Shown here: positions 28,671 through 37,188 of the stretch, piece after piece | Layout: the number at the start of each line of letters is the position of its first letter | Position numbering within the stretch: the stretch's first letter is position 1 | NCBI GenBank assembly: GCA_031292515.1 | Contig: JARLGZ010000269.1 | Location: 186,001 to 250,000 of the forward strand | DNA: 64,000 nt | Reading direction: 5' to 3' | From: Puia sp. | Lineage (GTDB): Bacteria > Bacteroidota > Bacteroidia > Chitinophagales > Chitinophagaceae | The notes under the pieces: model-generated | Told to the model about the DNA's origin: nothing | Database searches by the model: none | The model's input: the letters and a program-made list of their open reading frames with translations, nothing else | Program-made: the position numbers and the translations under genes

Positions 28671-29637
28671 ACATCTTCGCCGCGTCCTTCGCAAAATACG
28701 TGGCAATCAGGTCGGCACCTGCCCGTTTCATTGAAACCAGGGTTTCCAGGATCGCCTTGTCTTCGTCGAGCCAGCCCATTTTTGCAGCGGCCTTTATCAT
28801 GGCATATTCTCCGCTGATATTGTAGGCACTAACGGGAACGTCTACTGCATCTTTTACTTCCCGGATGATGTCCAGGTATGCCAGGGCCGGTTTGACCATC
28901 ACGATATCGGCCCCTTCTTCGACGTCCGACAAAGCTTCCTTGATGGCCTCGATCCGGTTCGAATAATCCATCTGGTAGGTTTTTTTATCGCCGAATCCCG
29001 GCGCCGAATCCAGGGCGTCTCGAAACGGCCCGTAGAAGCAGGAGGCATATTTGGCGCTATAGGCCATAATGCCCGTGCGGGTATGGTTATTTTGCTCCAG
29101 TGCCTCCCGGATAGCGCCGATACGACCATCCATCATATCGCTGGGCGCCACAAAATCCGCGCCGGCGGCGGCATGGCTCAGGCTCATCTTTACGAGCGCT
29201 TCCACCGTCGGATCATTTACAATCTCCCCATTCTCTACGATGCCGTCGTGACCATAGGAAGAATAGGGATCGAGCGCCACATCTGTCATCAGGACGATGC
29301 CCGGTATCGCCGCTTTGATCGCTTTGATGCTTCGTTGCATCAGCCCGTCCGGATTCCAGGATTCCTTACCCGTATTGTCCTTCAATTCATCCTTGCTTTT
29401 GACAAACAGCAACACGCTTTTAATGCCCAGCGACCACAATTCCTGCACCTCGGCAACCGTCAGATCGAGGCTCCTCCTGAAATATCCCGGCATCGAAGAG
29501 ATCTCCTGCTGCACCTGCTCTCCTTCGTCTATAAACAGGGGGACAATAAAATCCGCCGGCTTCAACTGCGTTTCCGCTACCATCGCCCGGATGGCGGGAG
29601 ATTGCCGCAACACCCGGTTTCTTCTTTGTAAATACAT
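28666..29637 (-). CDS. hemB: Delta-aminolevulinic acid dehydratase (porphobilinogen synthase)
   Basis: 323 residues. The two active-site lysines are in MAYSAKYASCFYGPF and MVKPALAYLD. The metal site reads DVALDPYSSYGHDG, with aspartates in place of the cysteines of zinc enzymes, so it is a Mg-type, zinc-independent form. It condenses two 5-aminolevulinate molecules to porphobilinogen. Its stop codon coincides with the end of a repeat element, and a second repeat cluster fills the 180-bp gap after hemF. Confidence 0.97.
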   Translation of the reverse strand: MYLQRRNRVLRQSPAIRAMVAETQLKPADFIVPLFIDEGEQVQQEISSMPGYFRRSLDLTVAEVQELWSLGIKSVLLFVKSKDELKDNTGKESWNPDGLMQRSIKAIKAAIPGIVLMTDVALDPYSSYGHDGIVENGEIVNDPTVEALVKMSLSHAAAGADFVAPSDMMDGRIGAIREALEQNNHTRTGIMAYSAKYASCFYGPFRDALDSAPGFGDKKTYQMDYSNRIEAIKEALSDVEEGADIVMVKPALAYLDIIREVKDAVDVPVSAYNISGEYAMIKAAAKMGWLDEDKAILETLVSMKRAGADLIATYFAKDAAKML

Positions 29638-29700
29638 ATCTATATTTTTTAATAGTCCGTCAAAATCTCCAACCTCTAATCTCTATTCTCCAACCCTCAT

Positions 29701-29827
29701 CAGCACTCGCCGCTTATTACCGACCACTCACGACCGCCTGCTCACGATCTCTCCCGCACTCAATACTCGCCATCTCTATGTCTTCATCACTACTCACTAC
29801 TGACCACTCACTACTGACTACTCACTA
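29701..29827. repeat. GTGAGTAGT repeat cluster, locus 2 (hemF-hemB gap)
   Basis: On the minus strand, directly from the hemF stop (TAG TGA GTA GTC AGT), about four units of GTGAGTRGTCAGTA follow, then degenerate copies (GCGAGTATTGAGT, GTGAGTGGTCGGTA). All units face the same way; no opposite arm was seen, unlike locus 1. Confidence 0.65.
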
Positions 29828-30771
29828 ACCCAATCTCTTGGCTTCAGGTACTCCACCAGCTCCGCCTCGGGGCTGCCGGCTTCAGGTTGGTAATTATAAA
29901 CCCAACGCGCCCTCGGCGGAAGGCTCATCAGGATGCTCTCCGTTCTGCCGTTCGTTTTTAAGCCGAACAGGGTCCCCCGGTCATGGATCAGGTTGAATTC
30001 GACATACCGGCCCCGCCGGATCTCCTGCCATTCTTTTTCTCTTTCACCATAGGGCAGATCCTTTCTCCGCGCAGCAATGGGCAGATAGGCAGGTAGAAAA
30101 GCATGCCCGTTGGCTTGTTGAAAGGAGAAGAGTCTTTCGGCCTCGGACGCGTCCTTCGGTCTCAGGTAATCATAGAAAACGCCACCGATGCCCCGGGCCT
30201 CACGATTCCGGTGCTTGTTGACAAAATACTCATCGCAATGCTGTTTGTATTTCGGATAGAGCTCCTCGCCAAAGGGATCCATCGCGGCTTTCAGGGTCCG
30301 GTGAAAATGCCTGCCGTCCTCTTTAAAAAGGTAATAGGGAGTAAGATCGGATCCGCCGCCGAACCAGCTGTCCACCCTCGAGCCATCCCGTCCGTATAAT
30401 TCAAAATAACGCCAGTTGGCATGTACCGTTGGAAGATAAGGGTTCCGGGGATGGATCACCAGGGAAAGACCACATGCGAAGAAACGGCTGTCGCCGACAC
30501 CGAATGCCTGTTGCATCGCTACCGGCAATTCCCCATACACCGCGGAGCTGTTGACACCGCCTTTTTCAAAGACCTTCCCGTCCTCTATGACTTTCGAAAG
30601 GCCACCCCCGCCTTCCGGTCTGTCCCAACGGTCTTCCACGAATTTCGCTTTTCCGTCCATTTGCTCCAGCGATCCGCAGATCTCATCCTGCAACTGCAGC
30701 ACGAATTGTTGCCATCTGTCTTTCATCGCCGTATGGCCGGCGCCGCTGATATCTTTGTTTTTTACGATCAT
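29818..30771 (-). CDS. hemF: Oxygen-dependent coproporphyrinogen III oxidase
   Basis: 317 residues; Met16 (30726) is an alternative start. Conserved blocks include GVNSSAVYGELP, SLVIHPRNPYLPTVHANWRY and WFGGGSDLTPYYLF. HemF oxidatively decarboxylates coproporphyrinogen III to protoporphyrinogen IX using O2, which points to an aerobic host. No oxygen-independent hemN was seen. The start is 3 bp after the alpha/beta hydrolase gene, so they are co-transcribed. Confidence 0.97.
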   Translation of the reverse strand: MIVKNKDISGAGHTAMKDRWQQFVLQLQDEICGSLEQMDGKAKFVEDRWDRPEGGGGLSKVIEDGKVFEKGGVNSSAVYGELPVAMQQAFGVGDSRFFACGLSLVIHPRNPYLPTVHANWRYFELYGRDGSRVDSWFGGGSDLTPYYLFKEDGRHFHRTLKAAMDPFGEELYPKYKQHCDEYFVNKHRNREARGIGGVFYDYLRPKDASEAERLFSFQQANGHAFLPAYLPIAARRKDLPYGEREKEWQEIRRGRYVEFNLIHDRGTLFGLKTNGRTESILMSLPPRARWVYNYQPEAGSPEAELVEYLKPRDWVSE

Positions 30772-30774
30772 GTG

Positions 30775-31833
30775 TTAGCTTTTCAGGAAATCCAGCAAAG
30801 GAACGATAAATGACTGGAATGCTTCGACGTGAGGTACATGGCCGACATTTTCCAGCTCGACCAGTCTGGAGTTTTTGATGGCGGCGTGCGTCTTCTTACC
30901 CAGCTCGGGGTAATTGCCCAAGGTCTTTTTTACCTCATCGCTCACCAGCCCTTTCCCGATGGCCGTCCGGTCCAGTTGACCGATGATCAGCAGGGTAGGA
31001 GCCTGTATCGCGGGGAACTCATAACACACCGGTTGGGTGAAGATCATATCATAGGTCAGCGCCGAATTCCACGCCATACGGGCATATTCGGGGCTCAGCG
31101 TCCATCCGGCGATAATATTTACCCACTGGTCGTAAGACGGATCCCAGGTGCCGTGAAAATAGTTGTCCAGCATATATTTTTTAAGGGACGCGGGAGTCTG
31201 TTTTAATTCGGAGTTGTACCAGGCCTCGACGGGCTGGTAGGGGACTTTTAATTTCCAATCCTCGAGCCCGATCGGGTCTTCCAGGATGAATTTCTCCACG
31301 CTGCCGGGATACATCAGCGCAAAGCGGGTAGCCAGCATTCCTCCCATGGAATGACCGAGGATGGCCACTTTCCCGATGCCCAGGCTGTCGAGTATGGCCT
31401 TTGTGTTACGTGCAAGCAGCTGGAAGGAATATTGTATCGAATGGGGCTTGGAGGACTTGCCGAACCCCACCTGGTCGGGCAGGATGACCCGGTAGCCGTT
31501 TTCCGCAAGGACCCTGGCAGTCTGCCCCCAATACGCCGCACAGAAGTTCTTGCCATGCAAAAGGACGACCGTATGACCATTTGCGTGCCCGGGCTCTACG
31601 TCCATATAGGCCATTTCCAGGGCCTCGTTCTGTATATTCAGGGTGATATAGTGTACCGGGTAAGGGTATTCGTAATTTTCGAGACAAAGCCCCAACGCCA
31701 CAGGCCGGTCCGCGAGGGATGAGGTCGTCTGTCCGTTTGCGGTAATAAAAGCATTAAAAGATAAAATAGCCAGGGAAAAACCCAGAAGCCGGGAAGAGGA
31801 TATCTTTTTCATATTTTTTCTTTTATCGATCAC
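30775..31833 (-). CDS. Secreted alpha/beta hydrolase within the heme operon
   Basis: 352 residues; the ATG at codon 8 (31812) gives a cleaner signal peptide (MKKISSSRLLGFSLAILSF, cleavage near ANGQ). The catalytic triad is visible: Ser in LGHSMGGMLA, Asp in GQLDRTA and His in NVGHVPH. The oxyanion HGKNF segment is present. It is a periplasmic or exported hydrolase, family as a whole covering esterases, haloalkane dehalogenases and similar. Its position between hemE and hemF, 3 bp from hemF, is unusual for a heme operon; its substrate is unknown. Confidence 0.85.
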   Translation of the reverse strand: MIDKRKNMKKISSSRLLGFSLAILSFNAFITANGQTTSSLADRPVALGLCLENYEYPYPVHYITLNIQNEALEMAYMDVEPGHANGHTVVLLHGKNFCAAYWGQTARVLAENGYRVILPDQVGFGKSSKPHSIQYSFQLLARNTKAILDSLGIGKVAILGHSMGGMLATRFALMYPGSVEKFILEDPIGLEDWKLKVPYQPVEAWYNSELKQTPASLKKYMLDNYFHGTWDPSYDQWVNIIAGWTLSPEYARMAWNSALTYDMIFTQPVCYEFPAIQAPTLLIIGQLDRTAIGKGLVSDEVKKTLGNYPELGKKTHAAIKNSRLVELENVGHVPHVEAFQSFIVPLLDFLKS

Positions 31834-31875
31834 TGCAAGACCCGGGCCCGCTCCTGACTCCGGTCAGTCGGCGGA

Positions 31876-32913
31876 TTATTGCCTCCGCTTATACTCTTTT
31901 ACCGTATCCACAAACGCCCTGGCGTGATCCACCGGCGTACTGGGCAGGATGCCATGCCCCAGGTTGGCGATATGGTGGTGTCCTTCGAAAGCTTCCAGCA
32001 TGGCCGCTGCTTCTTCCCGGATAGCAGGAATGGGCGCCAGCAGTTTTGCCGGGTCGAAATTGCCCTGCAAAGTGACGGCATCCCCCGCCAGCCGGCGGGC
32101 CATCGCCGGTTTTATACACCAGTCGATACCCAAACCATGCGCGCCGGTCGCCGCCATCCCTTCCAACGAATGCCAGGCTCCTTTGGCAAAGATGATCGTA
32201 AGCACCTCTTCTTTAAGGGCCGACACGATCTGGCGGATATAACGAAGCGAAATATTTTCAAAATCCTCCGGCCCCAGCAGACCGCCCCAGGAATCGAAAA
32301 TTTGCACCACGTCTGCCCCGGCCCTGACCTGACCCTTGAGATAGGCAATCGTAGTATCCGTGATCATTTGCAAAAGCCGGTGGGCAGCATCGGGTTGCGT
32401 GTAGCAGAATACCTTGGCCTCGTCAAATGTTTTTGAACCCTTGCCCTGTACCATGTAACACAAAAGTGTAAAGGGCGCTCCGGCAAAACCGATCAGCGGC
32501 ACCCTGCCATCGAGGGTCTTTTTGGTCAGCCGCAGCGCGTCGAAGACATAGCCGAGTTCCTCCTCTACATCAGGCACATGCAGCTTCCCGAGATCATTGT
32601 AATGTTTTATGGGATCGGGGAGAAGAGGGCCCTTGCCTTCGACCATTTGCACCTCCATGCCCATAGCCTGCGGGACGACGAGGATATCGGAGAAGATGAT
32701 GGCGGCGTCCACCCCAACCTGCTCGACAGGCTGCACGGTGATCTCCGTCGCCAGCTCCGGGATCCGGCATCGCTCAAAAAAAGAATATTTTTCCTTCAGC
32801 TTCATATAATCCGGCAGATATCTGCCGGCCTGCCGCATCATCCATACCGGCGGCCGCTCCGTGGCTTGTCCCCGTAAAGTCCGTAATAACAAATCGTTTT
32901 TCAGTATGCTCAT
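31876..32913 (-). CDS. hemE: Uroporphyrinogen decarboxylase
   Basis: 345 residues. The signature RPPVWMMRQAGRYLPDY lies at residues ~20-36, with further conserved blocks FSDILVVPQAMG and QIFDSWGGLLGPEDF. It removes four carboxyls from uroporphyrinogen III to form coproporphyrinogen III in the cytosol. It starts 12 bp after hemD and ends 42 bp before the hydrolase gene. Confidence 0.98.
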   Translation of the reverse strand: MSILKNDLLLRTLRGQATERPPVWMMRQAGRYLPDYMKLKEKYSFFERCRIPELATEITVQPVEQVGVDAAIIFSDILVVPQAMGMEVQMVEGKGPLLPDPIKHYNDLGKLHVPDVEEELGYVFDALRLTKKTLDGRVPLIGFAGAPFTLLCYMVQGKGSKTFDEAKVFCYTQPDAAHRLLQMITDTTIAYLKGQVRAGADVVQIFDSWGGLLGPEDFENISLRYIRQIVSALKEEVLTIIFAKGAWHSLEGMAATGAHGLGIDWCIKPAMARRLAGDAVTLQGNFDPAKLLAPIPAIREEAAAMLEAFEGHHHIANLGHGILPSTPVDHARAFVDTVKEYKRRQ

Positions 32914-32925
32914 ATTGATGCCCGC

Positions 32926-33687
32926 TTATATTTTCGTAAAAAATTCGATGGCCTGACCGATCAGTATTTCCTTGGCAGGCGATTCACCGATGATCACCCG
33001 GTTAGAACTATGTTTCCTGACAGCGGCGGCAGTGGTAGCGCCGATGGCAAAAAGTACGGTTCCTTCAGGCAGCTGGTTAGCCGGGAAGAAACTATCTACC
33101 GCACTGGGGCTGAAGAACAGGATACCATCGTATCGTCTTTCCAGTGTGCGGGCCATCCTGATCGTCTTGTAGACCACGATTTCCGTAACCGGGACCGAAT
33201 TTTCCCGGAGCCGGTCGGGGAGTTCGTCCCTGCGCTGATCTCCGCAGAAGAAAATCACTTCCGGAAAACCTTCCGAATCTCCTCTTCCCCTGCTGTCCTC
33301 CCGAAAATGGGTAAGGATCGTTTCCGCAAGAGACAGGGCGGAATCTGCGGTTCCTGCGATCGCCGGCTCACCGAAATACCGGATCACACGCTGCCGGGTC
33401 GCCTGGCCGATACAGAAAATCCGCCAGCCGGCCCCGGAACGGCTTCCGTCGGGAAGCCCGCTGATACGGTTCGCCACCGCATCCACCGCATTCATGCTGG
33501 TGAAGACGATCGTTGCAGGCATGCGACTAAGATCGGCTAGTCTCAGATCCGCCGCTTCGTCGCCAGGAATGGGCTCGGTCTCGATAAAAGAGACTGCCTC
33601 CAGGAAGATCCCTTTTTCGGCAGCCAGGGCCACCCATCCGGCATCCACCGGCCGGGTCGATAATAGTGTGATCTTATTTTCCTGCAT
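32926..33687 (-). CDS. hemD: Uroporphyrinogen-III synthase
   Basis: 253 residues. Sequence conservation in this family is weak, but TIVFTSMNAVDAVANRI, FCIGQATRQRVIRYFG and GILFFSPSAVDSFF match the two-domain HemD fold, and the position between hemC and hemE is decisive. It cyclises hydroxymethylbilane with inversion of ring D. Its start overlaps the end of hemC by 14 bp, implying translational coupling. Confidence 0.93.
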   Translation of the reverse strand: MQENKITLLSTRPVDAGWVALAAEKGIFLEAVSFIETEPIPGDEAADLRLADLSRMPATIVFTSMNAVDAVANRISGLPDGSRSGAGWRIFCIGQATRQRVIRYFGEPAIAGTADSALSLAETILTHFREDSRGRGDSEGFPEVIFFCGDQRRDELPDRLRENSVPVTEIVVYKTIRMARTLERRYDGILFFSPSAVDSFFPANQLPEGTVLFAIGATTAAAVRKHSSNRVIIGESPAKEILIGQAIEFFTKI

Positions 33688-34597
33688 TCCTTATGGTGTC
33701 CGCTATTTCCTGTCCTCCCAATGATAATATTTCTTCCGCAGCCGTCCTGCCTGTATAGTCCGCTTTTTCAACAGGCATCACCTTCTCTATTTCCACCTTC
33801 CGGCTTCCATCCACCGACAGGATACTTCCCCGGAAATAGAGCTCCGGTCCCCCGATTTCCGCAAGCGCACTGATCGGGGCGGTACACCCACCCTGTAAAC
33901 CCCTCAGAAAATCCCGCTCGATCTTCGTACAGAGTTCGGTTTCGGAATCGTTGAAAGGGCGGCAGGCATTCCGGGAAAGTTCGTCTCCTTCCCTGCAAAC
34001 GACCAGGATGGCTCCCTGGGCGGGCGCCGGCAGCATCCAGTCGAGAACCCTGCTTTTTTCCGGCCGCAGACCGATACGCTCAAGACCCGCTTGTGCGAAA
34101 ATGGCGGCATCCCAGTCTTCCTCCTGTAATTTTCTAAGCCGGGTATTAACATTGCCCCTGAGATTATGGATCCTGTGCGCCGGATATTTATGCAGCCACT
34201 GCGCCTTTCTGCGTATGCTGCTTGTCGCAATGGAGGCCTCCTGGTTCTTATCCAGGAGAAACCCGGTATCCGTCTTGAAGACGAGCAGATCGTTTACAAC
34301 CCCCCTTTTCAAGACGGCGGCGGGCGTAATGCCGCCGGGTAATTGCGTGGGAACGTCTTTCATCGAGTGGACCGCGAGATCGATCCTGCCTTTGAGCAGG
34401 GCAATATCCAGGCTCCTGGTAAAAATTCCCTGTACCCCCATTTCGTAGAGAGGAGTGCGCAAGTCTATATCACCTTCACTTTTTATATATTCGAGTTCGG
34501 CCGCATGACCATGCTCCTCCAACAGCCCTTTGACCTGCTCGGCCTGCCAGACAGCCAGCTGACTTTCTCGGGTGCCTATCCGGATGATTTTTTCCAT
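33674..34597 (-). CDS. hemC: Hydroxymethylbilane synthase (porphobilinogen deaminase)
   Basis: 307 residues. The cofactor-attachment cysteine is in LRGLQGGCTAPISALAEI, where the dipyrromethane is bound. Earlier landmarks are IGTRESQLAVWQAEQV, HSMKDVPTQLP and SSIRRKAQWL. It polymerises four porphobilinogens to hydroxymethylbilane. It is 6 bp after hemA and overlaps hemD by 14 bp. Confidence 0.98.
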   Translation of the reverse strand: MEKIIRIGTRESQLAVWQAEQVKGLLEEHGHAAELEYIKSEGDIDLRTPLYEMGVQGIFTRSLDIALLKGRIDLAVHSMKDVPTQLPGGITPAAVLKRGVVNDLLVFKTDTGFLLDKNQEASIATSSIRRKAQWLHKYPAHRIHNLRGNVNTRLRKLQEEDWDAAIFAQAGLERIGLRPEKSRVLDWMLPAPAQGAILVVCREGDELSRNACRPFNDSETELCTKIERDFLRGLQGGCTAPISALAEIGGPELYFRGSILSVDGSRKVEIEKVMPVEKADYTGRTAAEEILSLGGQEIADTIRNAGK

Positions 34598-34603
34598 GAG
34601 AGA

Positions 34604-35842
34604 TTAATTGGCTCCTGGTCCGATGAATTCGTTGATCGCTTCGATATAGTGGCAACCCCGCTTGTTGTGCTGGCGCATCTTAAATGCCATGCCGTTGATT
34701 ACCCGCTGGATCTTCTCTTCGGCATCAGGCCTTGCCGGCAGATTATTTTCGGGGGTGTAAAAGAACAGGGGGCAGGAATGAATCTCGTTAAGCTTTGTCT
34801 TGACCGCCTTAAGGACGGGAACATGCTTACGCATATCGTGCCACTCCATGAACTCGGCGATATGACCGGAAATGATGGCCCGGGCCTTTGGGACTTCTGC
34901 TTCCCTTTTCTGAAGCGTCTCGTCCTTCATGCGCGATAGCTCATCGACGTTCACCAAGGAGATGTTGGGCAGTTCCCTGGCCGTCAACTCTACGTTATAG
35001 GGAATGGACAGGTCGATGATCAGTTTATCTCCCTTATCCTGGAGATGGGAGCGCAGAAGGGTAGGCTCCGTGGCGTTGGTAGCCACCAGGATGATGTCCG
35101 AAGCATGAATATATTCGGAGAGCCTGTCAAAGGATGCATGACTTACGCCTGCTTCTTCGGCCAGTTCCCGGGCTTTTTCGTGGGTGCGGTTGATCAGGGT
35201 GATATTCTTTGTTTCCAGATAGTCGATCAGGTTGCGGCAGGTATTCCGGCCGATCTTTCCGATCCCGATCAACAGGATCTTCTTGTCCGCGATCGAAGAT
35301 ATTTTCTCCTTTATGTATTGTATGGCCGCAAAGGAAACCGAGACGGTACCGCTGCTGAGCTCCGTTTGGTTCTTGATCGTCTTGGAAGATTGGAGTACGC
35401 AATTGACCAGCCTTTCCAGGAAGCTGCCGATAAATCCTCTCTCCCTGGAAAATTTCACCGCCTGCTTCAGCTGTCCCACGATCTCATAATCTCCCAGGAT
35501 CTGGGAATCAAGACCCGCGCCTACATTAAAAAGATGCTCTATGGCCTCACCGCCTTTCTTCACATAGGTCAGCTCCCTGAAATCCCGTCCCGTCCCGGCC
35601 GTCTGGGTGCAAAGCAGGTCTATCAGGTGGTCGGGCTCTTCCGCAAAACCATATATTTCCGTACGATTGCAGGTCGATAAAACAAACAGCTCATGCACGC
35701 CATGACCCGGGGCAAGACCCAGTATCTTCGAATATTGATCGCTATTGATGGCGAATTCTCCGCGTACACCGGCATCTGTCTTCTTGTAGTTTATTCCGGC
35801 TATGCAGAATTTCGATATGTCTGTGGGCTTATTACCGGTCAT
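34604..35842 (-). CDS. hemA: Glutamyl-tRNA reductase
   Basis: 412 residues from the ATG at 35842; the ORF-track start at 35884 lies upstream of the predicted transcription start (about 35865), so it is rejected. The catalytic Cys is in FVLSTCNRTEIYGF. The NADPH domain has ILLIGIGKIGRNTCRNL, followed by the C-terminal dimerisation helices. HemA reduces glutamyl-tRNA to glutamate-1-semialdehyde, the committed step of the C5 route. It is the first gene of the minus-strand heme operon. Confidence 0.97.
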   Translation of the reverse strand: MTGNKPTDISKFCIAGINYKKTDAGVRGEFAINSDQYSKILGLAPGHGVHELFVLSTCNRTEIYGFAEEPDHLIDLLCTQTAGTGRDFRELTYVKKGGEAIEHLFNVGAGLDSQILGDYEIVGQLKQAVKFSRERGFIGSFLERLVNCVLQSSKTIKNQTELSSGTVSVSFAAIQYIKEKISSIADKKILLIGIGKIGRNTCRNLIDYLETKNITLINRTHEKARELAEEAGVSHASFDRLSEYIHASDIILVATNATEPTLLRSHLQDKGDKLIIDLSIPYNVELTARELPNISLVNVDELSRMKDETLQKREAEVPKARAIISGHIAEFMEWHDMRKHVPVLKAVKTKLNEIHSCPLFFYTPENNLPARPDAEEKIQRVINGMAFKMRQHNKRGCHYIEAINEFIGPGAN

Positions 35843-35869
35843 CTGGGTCGTGTATTTATGAATACATTG

Positions 35870-35877
35870 CAAATGTA
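35870..35877 (-). promoter_or_regulatory. -7 box TACATTTG of the hemA operon
   Basis: Minus-strand TACATTTG fits TAnnTTTG; predicted leader to the hemA ATG is about 25 nt. The -33 element is unclear. This would drive hemA to the CxxCH lipoprotein gene. Confidence 0.45.
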
Positions 35878-36018
35878 CTTGCAAGTCATTCTATAAACGA
35901 ATTTTTGGCCTCTCGGTCTGTCACCAGATTGTCATTTGTACACCTGCTTTCAATCAGGACCACACCTGACTTCCGTAGGTTATGGAAACTTTATCTCCCG
36001 GGAGTGGTTATTAGACTA

Positions 36019-36026
36019 TAAATTTG
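36019..36026 (+). promoter_or_regulatory. -7 box TAAATTTG of hemH
   Basis: TAAATTTG fits TAnnTTTG, about 45 nt before the hemH ATG (predicted leader). No convincing -33 was found. Confidence 0.42.
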
Positions 36027-36075
36027 GAGATCGAACCGACTGTTTTTTCGGATAGTTTTCCTTTATATATAAAAT

Positions 36076-37095
36076 ATGACAAACACGAGCAAGCGAGGCA
36101 TCCTTTTAATGAATCTTGGGTCTCCGGATTCGACGGAAACCAGGGACGTTCATAAATACCTGATGCAATTTCTGATGGATGGCCGGGTTATCGACTATCC
36201 TTATCTTTTCAGGAAAATACTCGTGGGAGGCATCATCGTCCCCTTCAGGGCCGCCAAGTCTGCGGAAGCCTACAAGACCATCTGGACAAAAGAAGGCTCG
36301 CCGCTGATCGTCCTCACCAGGCAACTGCAACAGGCCCTGCAGCAACAGGTCGGAGAACCGGTGGAAATAGCCATGCGATATGGCAGTCCTTCGATGGACG
36401 AAGGATTCAGCCGCCTGCTGGAAAGATGCCCGGACCTGGAAGAAGTGCTGGCCATCCCCCTGTATCCGCATTATGCGATGTCTTCCTATGAGACGGCGGT
36501 AGCCCATGCCAGGGAGGTCCACCGGAAAAACAAATACTCATTCCGCCTCGACTTTGTTCCGCCTTATTATAAAGAACCCCATTATCTGCATGCCCTCAGC
36601 GAAAACATACGCCCCTACCTGGAGCAGGAATATGATCACCTCCTCTTCAGCTACCACGGTGTTCCGGGAAGACATATAAAGAAGAGCGATCCGACCGGTT
36701 CTCATTGCCTGCTATCGCCGGATTGCTGCACTATCGCATCCCCGGCACATGCCACCTGCTATCGCCATCAATGCTTTACAACCACCCGCGAAGTCGTTGC
36801 CCGGCTGGGTGTACCCGCCGCTAAATACAGCATCTCCTTTCAGTCACGCCTGGGAAAAGGATGGCTCGAACCCTTCACGGATATCAGGTTGGAAGAGATG
36901 CCGAAAGAAGGAATAAAGAAATTGCTGATCGTATGCCCGGCTTTTGTAAGCGACTGTCTCGAAACGCTCGAAGAGATCGATATCCGGGGGCGTGAGTCAT
37001 TCCTGGGTGCCGGTGGCGAAACATATACCATGATTCCCTGTCTGAACACGCACCCATTGTGGGTCGAAACGCTGGCGGGATGGACGAAGAAGTGA
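36076..37095 (+). CDS. hemH: Ferrochelatase
   Basis: 339 residues. The active-site His lies in FSYHGVPGRHIKKSDPTG and the acidic partner in CPAFVSDCLETLEEI. Several cysteines (DCCTIASPAHATCYRHQC) follow the region where some ferrochelatases bind a [2Fe-2S] cluster, but the spacing differs and a cluster is not assured. HemH inserts Fe2+ into protoporphyrin IX. It is divergent from hemA, and hemJ follows after 93 bp containing a repeat element. Confidence 0.97.
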   Translation: MTNTSKRGILLMNLGSPDSTETRDVHKYLMQFLMDGRVIDYPYLFRKILVGGIIVPFRAAKSAEAYKTIWTKEGSPLIVLTRQLQQALQQQVGEPVEIAMRYGSPSMDEGFSRLLERCPDLEEVLAIPLYPHYAMSSYETAVAHAREVHRKNKYSFRLDFVPPYYKEPHYLHALSENIRPYLEQEYDHLLFSYHGVPGRHIKKSDPTGSHCLLSPDCCTIASPAHATCYRHQCFTTTREVVARLGVPAAKYSISFQSRLGKGWLEPFTDIRLEEMPKEGIKKLLIVCPAFVSDCLETLEEIDIRGRESFLGAGGETYTMIPCLNTHPLWVETLAGWTKK

Positions 37096-37172
37096 GTGGT
37101 GAATGGTCAGTGGTGAGTATTGGTCAGCCCTATATAAGTCATGAAACCTTTATAAAGTCCCTCACCACTCAC
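37091..37172. repeat. Palindromic GTGAGTGGT element, locus 3 (hemH-hemJ gap)
   Basis: The left arm starts inside the hemH stop codon (AG-TGA-GTGGTGAATGGTCAG), about 37 bp long. The core carries TATATAAGTC and TTTATAAAG, matching the core of locus 1 in order and spacing. The right arm CCTCACCACTCAC (37160-37172) is complementary to the left and ends 16 bp before the hemJ ATG. Confidence 0.75.
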
Positions 37173-37188
37173 GATAAAAGCCACTGCT

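Noticed and set aside
29701-29827. CRISPR-like array in the hemF-hemB gap
   Set aside because: Units are short, degenerate, have no unique spacers of constant length, and no cas genes are present.
36076-37095. [2Fe-2S] cluster in ferrochelatase
   Set aside because: Several Cys residues are present but the spacing does not match the known bacterial cluster motifs, so it is not claimed.
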